Source of the DNA: Synechococcus sp. SynAce01 | GTDB lineage: Bacteria > Cyanobacteriota > Cyanobacteriia > PCC-6307 > Cyanobiaceae | NCBI RefSeq assembly: GCF_001885215.1 | Contig: NZ_CP018091.1 | Location: 1,550,001-1,614,000, forward strand | Length of the DNA stretch: 64,000 bases | Reading direction: 5' to 3' | In this document: positions 10,795-22,637 of the stretch, piece after piece | How the letters are laid out: every line of letters starts with the position of its first letter | Position numbering within the stretch: position 1 is the stretch's first letter | Notes under the pieces: generated by a model | Told to the model about the DNA's origin: nothing | What the model saw: the letters and a program-made list of their open reading frames with translations, nothing else | The model's database searches: none | Translations under genes and position numbers: made by a program

Positions 10795-12042
10795 TCAGCT
10801 CATCCGGCGGAAGGCGAGGCAAACATTGTGACCGCCGAACCCAAAGGAGTTGGAGAGCACGACATTCAATTTGAGTTCCCGTGCCTTGTTGGGAACGACA
10901 TCCAGATCACAGGCCGGATCGGGATTGTGGTAATTGATCGTAGGAGGCACCAGGTTGTGCTCGATCGCCATCACGGCGGCAACGGCTTCAATGCCGCCGC
11001 TGCCGCCCAGCAGATGGCCGGTCATCGATTTGGTGGAACTCACTGGAATGGTTCTGGCGTGCTCCCCGAGGGCCGACTTGATGGCTGAGGTTTCGTTGCT
11101 GTCGTTGGCCTGGGTGCTGGTGCCGTGGGCATTCACGTAATCCACCTGTTCCGCTTCCAGCCGGGCATCGGCCAGGGCCAGCCGCATGGCTTCGGCGCCG
11201 CCGACGCCACCCGGTGAGGGCGAAGTGATGTGATGGGCATCGCAGGTCATGCCGTAGCCGACGACCTCCGCGAGGATGGTGGCGCCGCGGGAGCGGGCGT
11301 GCTCGAGGCTTTCAAGCACCACCACGCCGGCCCCTTCGCCGATCACGAAGCCATTGCGCTCCGCATCAAACGGGCGGCTGGCCGTGGCGGGATCGTCATT
11401 GCGGCAGGAGAGGGCCTTGGCACTGGCGAAACCGGCCACCCCCAGGGGGGTGATCGCCGATTCGGCTCCGCCGCAAACCATGGCATCGGCCAGGCCGAGC
11501 TGGATCAGGCGATAGGCATCGCCGATGGCGTTGGAGCCGGCGGCACAGGCGGTGGAAGCTGCCGTGCTCGGTCCCTTGGCGCCGATGGCGATGGCGGTCA
11601 GACCAGCCGCCATGTTGGGAATCATCATCGGCACGCAGAACGGGCTGACCCGATCGGGCCCCCGATCAGCCAGCACATGGGCCTGGGTTTCCATCATCAG
11701 CAGCCCACCCACGCCGGAGCCGATGGCCACGCCCACCCGCTCGGGCCGCGCCTCTTTGATCGCCAGACCCGCCTGGGCCACCGCCTGCTTGGCAGCCACC
11801 ACGGCGAACTGGCAGAAGCGATCCCAGCGCTTGGCCTCTTTGCGCTCGATACTGCCGCTGGGATCAAAGTCCTTGACCTCGGCCGCCAGCCGGCAGGCAT
11901 GGCGGGACGCATCAAACAGTGTGATCGGCCCGACGCCGTTACGACCCGTGCTCAACCCTTCCCAATATTGGGAAATGGTGTTGCCGATCGGTGTGACCGC
12001 GCCCAGCCCTGTGACGACGACGCGGCGGAGACCCTCCACCAT
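10795..12042 (-). CDS. fabF: beta-ketoacyl-ACP synthase II
   Basis: 415 residues from ATG 12042, 8 bp after the acpP stop; a TTG at 12048 is in frame but less likely. Condenses malonyl-ACP with acyl-ACP in type II fatty-acid elongation. The catalytic triad is visible: Cys near residue 166 in [12 protein letters not shown], His in [16 protein letters not shown], and His in [13 protein letters not shown]. The C-terminal NSFGFGGHN glycine loop is intact. The close coupling with acpP puts enzyme and carrier in one operon, the usual cyanobacterial order. Confidence 0.98.
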   Translation of the reverse strand: MVEGLRRVVVTGLGAVTPIGNTISQYWEGLSTGRNGVGPITLFDASRHACRLAAEVKDFDPSGSIERKEAKRWDRFCQFAVVAAKQAVAQAGLAIKEARPERVGVAIGSGVGGLLMMETQAHVLADRGPDRVSPFCVPMMIPNMAAGLTAIAIGAKGPSTAASTACAAGSNAIGDAYRLIQLGLADAMVCGGAESAITPLGVAGFASAKALSCRNDDPATASRPFDAERNGFVIGEGAGVVVLESLEHARSRGATILAEVVGYGMTCDAHHITSPSPGGVGGAEAMRLALADARLEAEQVDYVNAHGTSTQANDSNETSAIKSALGEHARTIPVSSTKSMTGHLLGGSGGIEAVAAVMAIEHNLVPPTINYHNPDPACDLDVVPNKARELKLNVVLSNSFGFGGHNVCLAFRRMS

Positions 12043-12050
12043 CAACAACC

Positions 12051-12293
12051 TCAGGCCTGCTTGTCCTGGATGTACGTCACGGCATCACCAACGGTGGTGA
12101 TGCCTTCGGCGGATTCATCGGGAATCTCGATGTCAAAGGCTTCTTCCAAGGCCATGACCAGCTCGACGGTGTCGAGAGAGTCGGCGCCGAGATCGTTCTG
12201 GAAATTCGATTCGGGCTTCACTTCAGCGGCGTCGACGCTGAGTTGCTCGGCAACGATCGAGCGCACTTTCTCGAAGATCGCTTCCTGTGACAT
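12051..12293 (-). CDS. acpP: acyl carrier protein
   Basis: 80 residues, strongly acidic. Carries growing acyl chains on a 4'-phosphopantetheine arm attached to Ser 39 in the motif [10 protein letters not shown]. Four-helix ACP pattern and usual length. It is the first gene of an acpP-fabF(-tkt) unit and is divergent from psaC; the 148-bp space between them must hold both promoters. Confidence 0.98.
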   Translation of the reverse strand: MSQEAIFEKVRSIVAEQLSVDAAEVKPESNFQNDLGADSLDTVELVMALEEAFDIEIPDESAEGITTVGDAVTYIQDKQA

Positions 12294-12354
12294 GACCGAT
12301 GAGTGAGAGGCCGCATCCTACGGGTCGCCCTGTCTCAGGCCTTGGCCGATATGA

Positions 12355-12687
<333 letters not shown>

Positions 12688-12710
12688 GTCCGGCTCCGTC
12701 CTGCAGACCA

Positions 12711-12735
12711 CCCGGCTTCGGCCGGGTTTTTTTTT
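12711..12735 (+). terminator. intrinsic terminator after psaC
   Basis: Perfect stem CCCGGC/GCCGGG closed by a TTCG tetraloop, extended by an A-T pair and followed by nine T residues. It lies 24 bp past the psaC stop. Confidence 0.95.
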
Positions 12736-12820
12736 GGTTGTGAGTTCTGCCCTTCTGCTGTCCGATTGGGTCAGGCGCCGGTCAATCCTTTAGAAACAGC
12801 CCAATTCCGGCCCATCGGCC

Positions 12821-14742
<1,922 letters not shown>

Positions 14743-14746
<4 letters not shown>

Positions 14747-16062
14747 CCGTCTTCCCCCTGTCCCCGCAGCTTTTGATGCGTCTGTTCGCGCTTCTCGCCG
14801 CGTTGATCGCCCTGCTGGCCTTCTTCGCCGCCGCTGAGTTCGCCATGATCCGGCTGCGCCCGAGCCGGGTTCAGGTGCTGGCTGCTGAAGGCCATCCCGG
14901 TGCCGCCGCGGTCGACCGGCTGCAGAAGCGTCTGCGGCGGGCCTTGCTCTCCACCCAGCTGGGGGCCGCCCTGGCCCTGGTGGCCCTGGGCTGGGCCGGC
15001 CGTGGGCTGGCCGTCCGCCTGGATCCCCAGACTGGGCGGCCCTGGATCGATGTATTGGTGTTTCTGGGTCTGGTCTGCCTGGCCACCCTGCTGGGCGGCT
15101 TGTTACCCAAAGCCTGGGTGATGCACAACCCGGAGGTGTCGGCCCTGCGCCTGGCACCGGTGCTGGAGTCGGCGAACCGCACCCTCTCGCCCCTGCTCTC
15201 GCTGCTTGAACGCCTGGCCGATGGCCTGCTGAAGCTGCTGGGGCTGCCGCGCCACTGGGACGCCCTGGTGCCGGGCCTCTCAGCCGGGGAGCTCGAAACC
15301 CTGATCGAATCCAACAGCGTGACCGGCTTGATGCCCGATGAACGCAACATTCTTGAAGGGGTGTTCTCCCTGCGCGACACACCGGTGCGCGAGGTGATGG
15401 TGCCCCGTTCCGGCATGGTCACCCTGCCGCTCGATGCCTGCTTCGCCGAGATGATGGATGCCGTCCATGCCACCCATCACGCCCGCTTTCCAGTGATCGG
15501 TGACTCCCTCGACGATGTCCGCGGCCTGCTCGATCTGCGCCGGTTGGCCGAACCAATCGCCCGGGGCCTGCTGCAGGGAACCACCCGGCTGGCCCCCTTC
15601 ATCTCACCGGTGACGAGCGTGCAGGAAACGACCTCCTTGGCTGAGCTGCTGCCCCTGATCCGCAGCGGTCAGCCGCTGCTGCTGGTGGTGGATGAACATG
15701 GAGGCACCGAGGGCCTGGTCACGGTGGCCGATCTCACCGGTGAGATCGTCGGCGATGAGGACAACAGTCAGTCAGGCGTGGCCGATCTCCAGCAGATCGA
15801 TGCCGACAGCTGGCTGGTGGCTGGGGATCTCGAGGTCGTCGAGCTCAACCGTCAACTGGGATTGCGCCTGCCCGAAGCCGAAGGGCACCACACCCTGGCT
15901 GGCTTCCTGCTGGAGCGCTTGCAGCACATTCCCAGCCGGGGCGAGAGCATGCGCTGGAAGGGCGATCACTTCGAGATCAGCTCCATGGATGGTCCCCGGA
16001 TCGAGCGGGTGCTGATCACCCGCCGGGCTGCCGAAGAGACGGCCCACGAGCCCAATCCCTGA
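14743..16062 (+). CDS. CNNM/CorC-type membrane protein with CBS domains
   Basis: 439 residues from GTG 14743, which overlaps the glmS stop (GTGA), so translation is probably coupled. An N-terminal transmembrane DUF21/CNNM domain has about three to four helices (FALLAALIALLAFFAAAEFAMIR; LVFLGLVCLATLLGGLLPK). A CBS pair follows, with VREVMVPRSGMVTLPLD at its start and DEHGGTEGLVTVADLTGEIVG in the second repeat. A C-terminal CorC/HlyC domain (LVAGDLEVVELNRQLGLRLPE) ends it. Related proteins export magnesium or other divalent cations; the old label hemolysin is misleading. Ion specificity cannot be read. Confidence 0.92.
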
Positions 16063-16077
16063 TCATTGATAATGATC
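16061..16077. promoter_or_regulatory. AT-rich palindrome between two genes
   Basis: GATCATT-GAT-AATGATC, 7-bp arms with a 3-bp centre, just after a CBS-protein stop and 48 bp before the Gfo/Idh start. GATAATGAT within it equals nine bases of the Fur-box consensus. No T-run follows, so an operator is at least as likely as a terminator. Confidence 0.35.
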
Positions 16078-16124
16078 TCTTCAGGTCGAAGGATGGTCGC
16101 GTTGACGCGAGTGCTGGGGATGCG

Positions 16125-17132
16125 ATGACCACCGTTCCGATCGAACCGGTCAAGGTGGGCGTCATCGGCATCGGCAACATGGGCTGGCACCACGCCCGCG
16201 TCCTGAGCCTGTTGCGCGATGGCGAACTGGTCGGTGTTGCCGACCTCAACGAGCGTCGCGGGCAACTGGCGGTCGAGCAGTTCGGCTGCCGCTGGTTTTC
16301 CGACTTCGAAGCCCTTCTGCCCCATGTCGAGGCGGTGTGCATCGCTGTTCCGACCCTGTTGCACCATCGGGTCGGCATGGCCTGCCTGCGGGCCGGCGTG
16401 CACGTGATGATCGAAAAGCCGATCGCCGCCAACCAGGAGGAGGCCACCGAGCTGATCCAGGCTGCCGAGGTCGCCCAGCGCCAGCTGCAGGTGGGCCACA
16501 TCGAGCGCTTCAATCCCGCCTTCCGGGAGTTGCTCAAGGTGGTGGCCGATGAGGAGGTGGTGGTGCTCGAAGCACGCCGGCACAGCCCCCATGCCGATCG
16601 CGCCAACGATGTGTCGGTGGTGCTGGATCTGATGATCCATGACATCGATCTGGTGCTCGAGCTCGCCCAGGCTTCGGTGGTGCGGCTGGCGGCGGTCGGT
16701 GGTCGCAGCGCCGAGGGCCCGATCGACTACGTCAATGCCTCTCTAGGTTTCGACAACGGTGTGGTGGCCAGCCTGACGGCCAGCAAGATGGCTCACCGCA
16801 AGATCCGCAGCCTCAGCGCCCACTGCCGGGCCAGCCTGGTGGAAACCGATTTCCTCAACCGCAGCCTCCATATTCATCGCCGCACCCACGAAACGGTGTC
16901 TGCCGACCACGGCGATCTCCTCTACCGCAACGACGGCTTCATCGAAGAGGTGAGCACCACCTCGATCGAACCCCTCTATGCCGAGCTGGAGCACTTCCTG
17001 CAATGCGTGCGCGGCTGCGAGATTCCGGCGGTGAATGGCCAGCAGGCCTCCAGGGCCCTGTTGCTGGCCAACTTGATCGAGCAGGCCGTCGATCAGCCCT
17101 CGCTCTGCATGACGCTTGACGCCCCGATCTGA
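16125..17132 (+). CDS. Gfo/Idh/MocA-family NAD(P)-dependent oxidoreductase
   Basis: 335 residues from ATG 16125. The N-terminal Rossmann domain has VGVIGIGNMGWHHARVL, and the family signature VMIEKPIA (Glu-Lys-Pro) is at about residue 100. The C-terminal sheet domain has VLDLMIHDIDLVLEL, whose Asp/His pair is catalytic in the family. Likely oxidises or reduces a sugar or sugar nucleotide; in many bacteria close homologues act on UDP-GlcNAc-type substrates, but that is inference. Its last 40 bp overlap tail-to-tail with the large GH15-like gene. Confidence 0.93.
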   Translation: MTTVPIEPVKVGVIGIGNMGWHHARVLSLLRDGELVGVADLNERRGQLAVEQFGCRWFSDFEALLPHVEAVCIAVPTLLHHRVGMACLRAGVHVMIEKPIAANQEEATELIQAAEVAQRQLQVGHIERFNPAFRELLKVVADEEVVVLEARRHSPHADRANDVSVVLDLMIHDIDLVLELAQASVVRLAAVGGRSAEGPIDYVNASLGFDNGVVASLTASKMAHRKIRSLSAHCRASLVETDFLNRSLHIHRRTHETVSADHGDLLYRNDGFIEEVSTTSIEPLYAELEHFLQCVRGCEIPAVNGQQASRALLLANLIEQAVDQPSLCMTLDAPI

Positions 17133-20100
17133 ACGGGGCCTGATTCGATTCCCTTGGTGAGATCACGCAGGGCCAGGATCTGCCAGCGGCGGCAGCTGGC
17201 CGGTGAGGCGCGGTAGAAGCTGTCCCAGGCCTCCGCTTTGTGCAGTCCGTAGGCTTCGGCGCTGCTGTCGCCGTGGTCCTGCTGCCAACCGACGCGGACG
17301 GCGTGGCCGATCACCACGTCAAGGGCCAGGTTGTCATCGAAGCGAACCTCAGGATTGGCCCCCACGAAGGCCACCAGGGAAAGCAGGGTCTCGCAGCAGA
17401 GCCGCCGATATTCGGGAGCTTCGATCTTGCTGAGCAGATGCTCCACCAGGGCGGCGAAGTTGCGCTCACCGGGGGTTTTCTCGGAGATCAGAGGGGCGCT
17501 CTCTAGCCGATTACGGCGTTCCAGTTTGTCGCCGATCACCAGGCCGCGGCAGTGGTGGAGCAGATCCCAGACACCGGCATAGAAATCGCGGGGGACCCGT
17601 TGCAGGGCCCCGAGCCGCTGGCGGTGCTGCAGCCAGCGGGTTTCCCCGCTTGGCAGGGTTTCGAGTGCCACCGGTACGTCCCAGCGGACCCGGCCGCTGA
17701 GGTGGAGCTGTTCCTTGCGCCGCAGGGCATCGCGGGCATGGTCCACATCGGCCAGCACGGCCCGGAGGCGGCGACGGATCGCGTGCGGGGGCAGGCTGCA
17801 CAGCGCTTCGAAGGCGTCGCCGGGGCTGAGGTCCTGCTCGGCGGCCAATTCACCGGTGAGCAGCAGTAGCAACTGACCCAGCTGCAGGGTGAGGCTGCCG
17901 CTGAGCAGGGCAGGTTCCAGCCGAGCCAGGCCGTCCAAGGCCAGCAGCAGCTCCTGTTGCAGCATCCATTCGCGCCCGTCTTCGCCGCTGAAGCGGCGGA
18001 TCATGGCGGCGATCGTCGCGCTGCCCTGGGGCTGGGTGATCAGCGAGTCGTGGGTGTAGTTGCGGCCCACCACCAATTGTTTCTGGCGCACCAGCAGGTC
18101 GGTCATGGCATCTTCGAGCTGGGGGTGGACCAGGTCGATCAGGCCGGCGCAGCGGCGCACCACCGACCAGTCGGATTCGCCCAGGCTGCGGCGGTAGATC
18201 TCCTCCACCAGGGCCTGCAACCGCACCGGTCCTCCCTGCGATGGTCCCTGCAGGATCGCGTTCTGACCGAGGCGTCGCACCAGCTGTTCGAGCAGCTCCG
18301 CCTGCTCGCTCAAGGAGGTGCTTCCCCAGAGCCGCTCCGCCAGGTCGGCGATCGGGATCTCTTCGAGCTCCTGCTCCTGCTCGATGGTGAGCGGGTGGTG
18401 GCTGCTGCTCGGCAGCATCGGGGTGGCGGCGATCGAGGCTGCGGAGCTGCCGATCGCCTGGGCCGGTAGGTCCACCCAGCAGGCCCAGGCGCTGAGCGCT
18501 TCGAGCCGATCCAGCCGCACCGGCACCCCCTCGAGGCAGCCGCTGGCCAGGGCGTGGCCGAGGCGAAGGATGGCGTCTGGATCGCGCTGGAACGGCCCGG
18601 CCGCCACCGGGATGACCAGCAGCGGCTGGCCGGATCCGCGCCAGTGGCGCTGGAGCAGGCGCAGTTCACCGATCACGGTGTCACCGAGCTGTTCGGGGTC
18701 ATCGACGAGGTAGAAGGTGCCTTCCTCCAGCACCGCCGGCAGGAAGGCGATCAGGCCGGCGCTGTCTCGGTAGACCCGGGCGGTGGCCATGGTCTCCATG
18801 CGCACAGGCGGATGGCCGCTGAGGCCGAGCTTTGCGTTGGCGCCCACCTCGGCCATGCGGGCGGCCAGATCCCGGGAGCCCGCCAGCCGCACCGGCCTGG
18901 CCCCACCAGCCCAGTCATCCTCCGTCACGCTGTCTGCGCCGCTCACCGGCAGGCCCGCCGCTTCCAGTGCTGCGGCGATCGAGGCATTGGCGGGTGCCAG
19001 GGCGACAAGCACCTGCTCGGCGCCCGGCTGGCTCGGGTGGCGACGGCCAATGGGATCGATGTCTTCGGGTTTGATCAGCCCATTGAGCAGCAGATCACCC
19101 AGCCAGGTGAGGCTCTGGGTCCAGAGCAGGGGAACGTTGGCATTGGCGATCCGCGCCTGGCTGCCGGGCTGGAGCCGTTCCGCCTCGATCGCCTCCTGCG
19201 GCACCAGGTAGAGCTCGGGAAGGAGCGGCAGGCCGTCCACTTCCAGGCTCACCGCCTCCAGCCGCCGCCGCCAGCCCCAGGCTTCCTCCCAGCGCGCTTC
19301 GCAGCAGGCTGTGACCAGCTCATAGGCGAAGAACAGCGGCCATTCGCACTCGATTGCTTCGAACTGGGCCAGTTCTTCGCGCTCGTAGTGGAGGCGATGG
19401 TGGTCTTCCACCACCGTCTGGTGGCCATCGCGACGAAAGCGTTTGTAGCCGTACCGGCCGCCGAGCTCCCGCCGGATCTTGTCCCTGGTGCGTTCGACCA
19501 GCAGGGGATCTTCCACGGCCCAGGCGGGGTAGCCGATCACCGATAGGCAGGCACTGTCCACCTCCTTGCTCGCCGACTCCCGCGGCAGCAGGGCCTGGAG
19601 GGCGCGGCGCAGGCGCATCACCGGCGGCTGGGGGATGTGCAGACAGCAGCTGCCGTCGCCGTGGGGGCCATAGAGGTCGAGCCCATCGAGGGCCTCCAGG
19701 GCCGCCTTGACCAGGCCGATCGAGCTGGCGTTGCGCTCCGGCTCGCCATGGTTGCCCTTGTCACCCCGCTCCCAGATGCCGTAATCGGCCACCCGGTAGG
19801 CCCGGGCCACGTAATACACCAGGTTCTGCAGAAAATCCCGTTCGTGGTGGCTCTGAACCACGACCAGGCCGCCCTTGGTGAGCTGGGCGAGCTGGAGCAG
19901 ATAGAGCGCCGTGGCATCGAGCTGCAGATGCCCCCAGCCGTCATCGGCCACCACCGGCTCACCGCGGGACGTGTCGAATTTGGCGTGGATCGCATCGCCG
20001 CGGTTGAGGCTGTTTTTGAAGCGCTCCACCTTGTCGGCCTGGCGCAGCATCGCCACCAGCAGGCCGCGCATCAGCATCAAGACCCGCTGCTCCAGCTCAA

Positions 20101-20371
20101 ACACCCGCTGGCTGGCTCCGTTGAGGCGGCGGTGCGCCAGCGCCAGCCCCCAGACGCATTGAATGGAGTACACGCAGTCGCGGACCCAGGCATCGCCGTA
20201 GTTGCCATGGACGGTGTTGGCGGTGCTGGCCGGCAGCAGGCCGCTGATCGGGTGTTGACGCACCAGCACGGCCCGCTCGATCTGGCCATCGAGGAGCTGA
20301 AGCATCGCCTGGGCTTCGGCATCGGCCAGAACCCTGGGCCCTTGATCGTTGCCGCTGCCTGGGTCTGCCAT
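17093..20371 (-). CDS. GH15-like protein related to phosphorylase kinase alpha/beta subunits
   Basis: 1092 residues from ATG 20371. The N-terminal half has the (alpha/alpha)6 glucoamylase-like fold as found in the regulatory subunits of eukaryotic phosphorylase kinase: STANTVHGNYGDAWVRDCVYS, VWGLALAHRR, HAKFDTSRGEPV, GWGHLQLDATALYLL and CEWPLFFAYELV. A long second half (about residues 600-1092), helical and Leu/Arg-rich, resembles the C-terminal part of those subunits. It may bind or hydrolyse alpha-glucan; whether it is catalytic is not settled. No gamma-type kinase gene lies beside it. Divergent from the WecG-like gene, with a 96-bp shared upstream region. Confidence 0.85.
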   Translation of the reverse strand: MADPGSGNDQGPRVLADAEAQAMLQLLDGQIERAVLVRQHPISGLLPASTANTVHGNYGDAWVRDCVYSIQCVWGLALAHRRLNGASQRVFELEQRVLMLMRGLLVAMLRQADKVERFKNSLNRGDAIHAKFDTSRGEPVVADDGWGHLQLDATALYLLQLAQLTKGGLVVVQSHHERDFLQNLVYYVARAYRVADYGIWERGDKGNHGEPERNASSIGLVKAALEALDGLDLYGPHGDGSCCLHIPQPPVMRLRRALQALLPRESASKEVDSACLSVIGYPAWAVEDPLLVERTRDKIRRELGGRYGYKRFRRDGHQTVVEDHHRLHYEREELAQFEAIECEWPLFFAYELVTACCEARWEEAWGWRRRLEAVSLEVDGLPLLPELYLVPQEAIEAERLQPGSQARIANANVPLLWTQSLTWLGDLLLNGLIKPEDIDPIGRRHPSQPGAEQVLVALAPANASIAAALEAAGLPVSGADSVTEDDWAGGARPVRLAGSRDLAARMAEVGANAKLGLSGHPPVRMETMATARVYRDSAGLIAFLPAVLEEGTFYLVDDPEQLGDTVIGELRLLQRHWRGSGQPLLVIPVAAGPFQRDPDAILRLGHALASGCLEGVPVRLDRLEALSAWACWVDLPAQAIGSSAASIAATPMLPSSSHHPLTIEQEQELEEIPIADLAERLWGSTSLSEQAELLEQLVRRLGQNAILQGPSQGGPVRLQALVEEIYRRSLGESDWSVVRRCAGLIDLVHPQLEDAMTDLLVRQKQLVVGRNYTHDSLITQPQGSATIAAMIRRFSGEDGREWMLQQELLLALDGLARLEPALLSGSLTLQLGQLLLLLTGELAAEQDLSPGDAFEALCSLPPHAIRRRLRAVLADVDHARDALRRKEQLHLSGRVRWDVPVALETLPSGETRWLQHRQRLGALQRVPRDFYAGVWDLLHHCRGLVIGDKLERRNRLESAPLISEKTPGERNFAALVEHLLSKIEAPEYRRLCCETLLSLVAFVGANPEVRFDDNLALDVVIGHAVRVGWQQDHGDSSAEAYGLHKAEAWDSFYRASPASCRRWQILALRDLTKGIESGPVQIGASSVMQSEG

Positions 20372-20467
20372 CCTGCCGCTGAACTCCTGGATCGATGGGT
20401 GCCGGCGCGGATGTCGCCGGTAGTCTCCGTAGATTCTCCCCTGCCGTAAACGCGGCCCTCAGCAGCG

Positions 20468-21199
20468 ATGGCGACGGAATCGGTTCAGGCTCCGGCACCT
20501 AGAAGCCGGGTGCTGGGCGTTCCAGTGCATGTCTGCCCCGATGTGTTCGAGGCTGCCCTCGCCCTGCAAGCCAGGGGCGGCGGTCAGATCGTCACGCTCA
20601 ACGCCGAGATGACAATGGCGGCGTTGGAGACCCCCCAGCTCCGCGCCGTGATCGAGGCGGCCGAGCTGGTGATCCCCGATGGGGCTGGCGTGGTCTGGGC
20701 GTTAGGCCGGCAGGGCGATCGGGTGCGCCGCAGCCCCGGCATCGAGCTGGCCCAACGTTTGCTCGGCCATGCCGCTGCTGCGCACTGGCGCGTCGCCCTT
20801 GTCGGGGCCAGCCCGGTGGTGATGGCGGCCCTGGTGGAGCGGCTGCACGCGCGCTGGCCGGGCCTGGATCTGGTGTTCAGCAGCGATGGCTACCACCAAG
20901 CGCAGGAGTGGCCAGCCATTGAGCAGGGCCTGCTGGCTGCCAGGCCCGATCTGGTGCTGGCAGCCCTCGGTGTGCCACGCCAGGAAACCTGGATCCAACG
21001 CCTGCATCGGGGCCAGCCTGGCCTGTGGATGGGGGTGGGCGGCAGTTTCGATGTCTGGGCAGGGACAAAAAAAAGAGCCCCCGCCTGGATGGGAGCTCTG
21101 CAGATCGAATGGTTGTACCGGCTCTATCAGGAACCCCACCGCTGGCGGCGGATGTTGTCCCTGCCCGCGTTTGCCTGGGCGGTGCTCCGCGGTGGCTGA
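20468..21199 (+). CDS. WecG/TagA/CpsF-family glycosyltransferase
   Basis: 243 residues from ATG 20468. GT26 enzymes add a ManNAc-type sugar to a lipid-linked acceptor on the cytoplasmic face. Diagnostic parts: VTLNAEMTMAALETPQL, VIPDGAGVVWA (the catalytic Asp region), LVGASPVVMAAL, ALGVPRQETWI, MGVGGSFDVWAG and KKRAPAWMGALQIEWLYRL. The last segment holds the conserved RAP and EWLYR. Together with the WecA-like gene at 36915 it could build a cell-surface glycan. A run of eight A residues lies inside the TKKR codons. Confidence 0.93.
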   Translation: MATESVQAPAPRSRVLGVPVHVCPDVFEAALALQARGGGQIVTLNAEMTMAALETPQLRAVIEAAELVIPDGAGVVWALGRQGDRVRRSPGIELAQRLLGHAAAAHWRVALVGASPVVMAALVERLHARWPGLDLVFSSDGYHQAQEWPAIEQGLLAARPDLVLAALGVPRQETWIQRLHRGQPGLWMGVGGSFDVWAGTKKRAPAWMGALQIEWLYRLYQEPHRWRRMLSLPAFAWAVLRGG

Positions 21200-21252
21200 G
21201 CCCTGCTGCGTTGAGCTCTGGTGATGCCTGGAGCCTGCCGTTGATTCGCGAT

Positions 21253-21405
21253 TCAGCGGAAGCCGACGGAGGCTTGCCAGACGAAGGCCAACAGCAGGAA
21301 GAAAAGTGGAATGATCGGCAGGATGTCGACCAGCGGGCCGAAGGCCTGGTACGCCTCAGGAAGCTGGGCCAGCGTCAACACAGCCATGCCAGTGAATACT
21401 GCCAT
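21253..21405 (-). CDS. psbK: photosystem II protein PsbK
   Basis: A 50-codon gene from ATG 21405 to TGA 21255-21253, preceded by AGGA. The product contains [19 protein letters not shown] followed by [16 protein letters not shown], the conserved mature PsbK sequence with one membrane helix. The first 13 or so residues are the leader that is removed on assembly. PsbK sits at the edge of the photosystem II core near CP43. It lies 32 bp downstream of tgt on the same strand, a linkage kept in many cyanobacteria. Confidence 0.96.
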   Translation of the reverse strand: MAVFTGMAVLTLAQLPEAYQAFGPLVDILPIIPLFFLLLAFVWQASVGFR

Positions 21406-21437
21406 TCCTGGTGCTTAGAACAAGATCAAATCGGACG

Positions 21438-22601
21438 CTACCACGTGTGGGCCGCCGCAGAGCCCGGCTCCCAGGGAGCGAAATCCTCTGCAAAACAACC
21501 GTCGGCAATGGCGCGGCCCATCGCCGTGGTGAAGCGGATCAGGTGGGTGAGGTTGTGCAGGCTCAGCAGGGTGCGTCCCAGCATTTCATCGCTGCGAATC
21601 AGGTGGCTGAGGTAGGCGCGGCTGTGGCTCCTGCAGGCCAGGCAGGGGCAGCTGGCATCAAGGGGGGTGTGGTCGTGGCGAAAGCGGGCATTGCGCAGGT
21701 TCCAGCGTTCGCCCCCGACTAAGGCGGTGCCGTGGCGTCCCAGTCGGGTCGGCAGGACGCAGTCGAACAGGTCGATCCCCTGGGCCACGGCGATCGCCAT
21801 TTCGCGCAGGCTGCCGATGCCCATCAGGTAGCGAGGTTTGTGCTCCGGCAGCAACGGGGTGACCTGGCGAACGATTCTGTGCATCTCCTCCACCGGTTCA
21901 CCGACGCTGACCCCGCCGATCGCGATGCCCGGCAGGTCCATGGCCGCCACGGCCCTGGCGGATTGGTCCCGCAACTGGGGATAGAGACCGCCCTGGACGA
22001 TGCCGAACAGGGCCTGGTCGGCACGGTTGTGGACGACCGCACAGCGCTCCAGCCAGTCCTGGGTGCGCCGGCAGGCCACGGCCACTTCGGCTTCGCTGGC
22101 CCCATAGGGAGGGCACTGGTCAAAGGCCATCACCACATCGGCCCCCAGGGCCATCTGAATCTCCATGGAGCGCTCCGGCGTCAGCGTGATCCGAGCGCCG
22201 TCGCGGGGGGAGCGGAAGACAACGCCGTGGTCGTCGATGCGATTGAGCGCCCCCAGGCTGAACACCTGATACCCGCCCGAGTCGGTGAGCAGGGGCCCGG
22301 GCCAGCCCATGAAACGGTGCAGTCCGCCGGCTTCCGCCACCACCGCTTCGCCGGGCTGGAGGTGCAGGTGATAGGTGTTGGCCAGCACCATCTGGGCGCC
22401 GGTGGTGGCTAATTGATCGGCGCTGACCCCCTTGACGGTGGCCGCGGTGCCCACCGGCATGAAGCGTGGCGTCGTGATCACGCCGTGGGGGGTGTGAAAC
22501 CTGCCGCAGCGTGCCTGGGTGTGACGGCAGGAGGCGGTGCGCTCGTAATGAAAAGGAATGGCCGGAGTCGATCGACTGGCCCCTGCCCCAGGGGGTGACA
22601 A
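21438..22601 (-). CDS. tgt: tRNA-guanine (queuine) transglycosylase
   Basis: Up to 387 residues from TTG 22601; the conserved part starts at FHYERTASC about 17 residues in, so the exact start is unsure. Exchanges guanine 34 of Asp, Asn, His and Tyr tRNAs for the queuosine precursor. Seen: [27 protein letters not shown] (nucleophile-region Asp), [25 protein letters not shown], and the zinc ligands in [16 protein letters not shown]. psbK follows directly and probably shares its transcript. Confidence 0.97.
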   Translation of the reverse strand: MSPPGAGASRSTPAIPFHYERTASCRHTQARCGRFHTPHGVITTPRFMPVGTAATVKGVSADQLATTGAQMVLANTYHLHLQPGEAVVAEAGGLHRFMGWPGPLLTDSGGYQVFSLGALNRIDDHGVVFRSPRDGARITLTPERSMEIQMALGADVVMAFDQCPPYGASEAEVAVACRRTQDWLERCAVVHNRADQALFGIVQGGLYPQLRDQSARAVAAMDLPGIAIGGVSVGEPVEEMHRIVRQVTPLLPEHKPRYLMGIGSLREMAIAVAQGIDLFDCVLPTRLGRHGTALVGGERWNLRNARFRHDHTPLDASCPCLACRSHSRAYLSHLIRSDEMLGRTLLSLHNLTHLIRFTTAMGRAIADGCFAEDFAPWEPGSAAAHTW

Positions 22602-22637
22602 GGCTGGGTTCGCTCAACGGTGGGTTGAACTTAAGGG

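Noticed and set aside
21067-21074. A8 run inside the WecG-like gene as a slippage site
   Set aside because: The run falls at conserved TKKRAP codons and no alternative frame of interest follows; ordinary lysine codons explain it.
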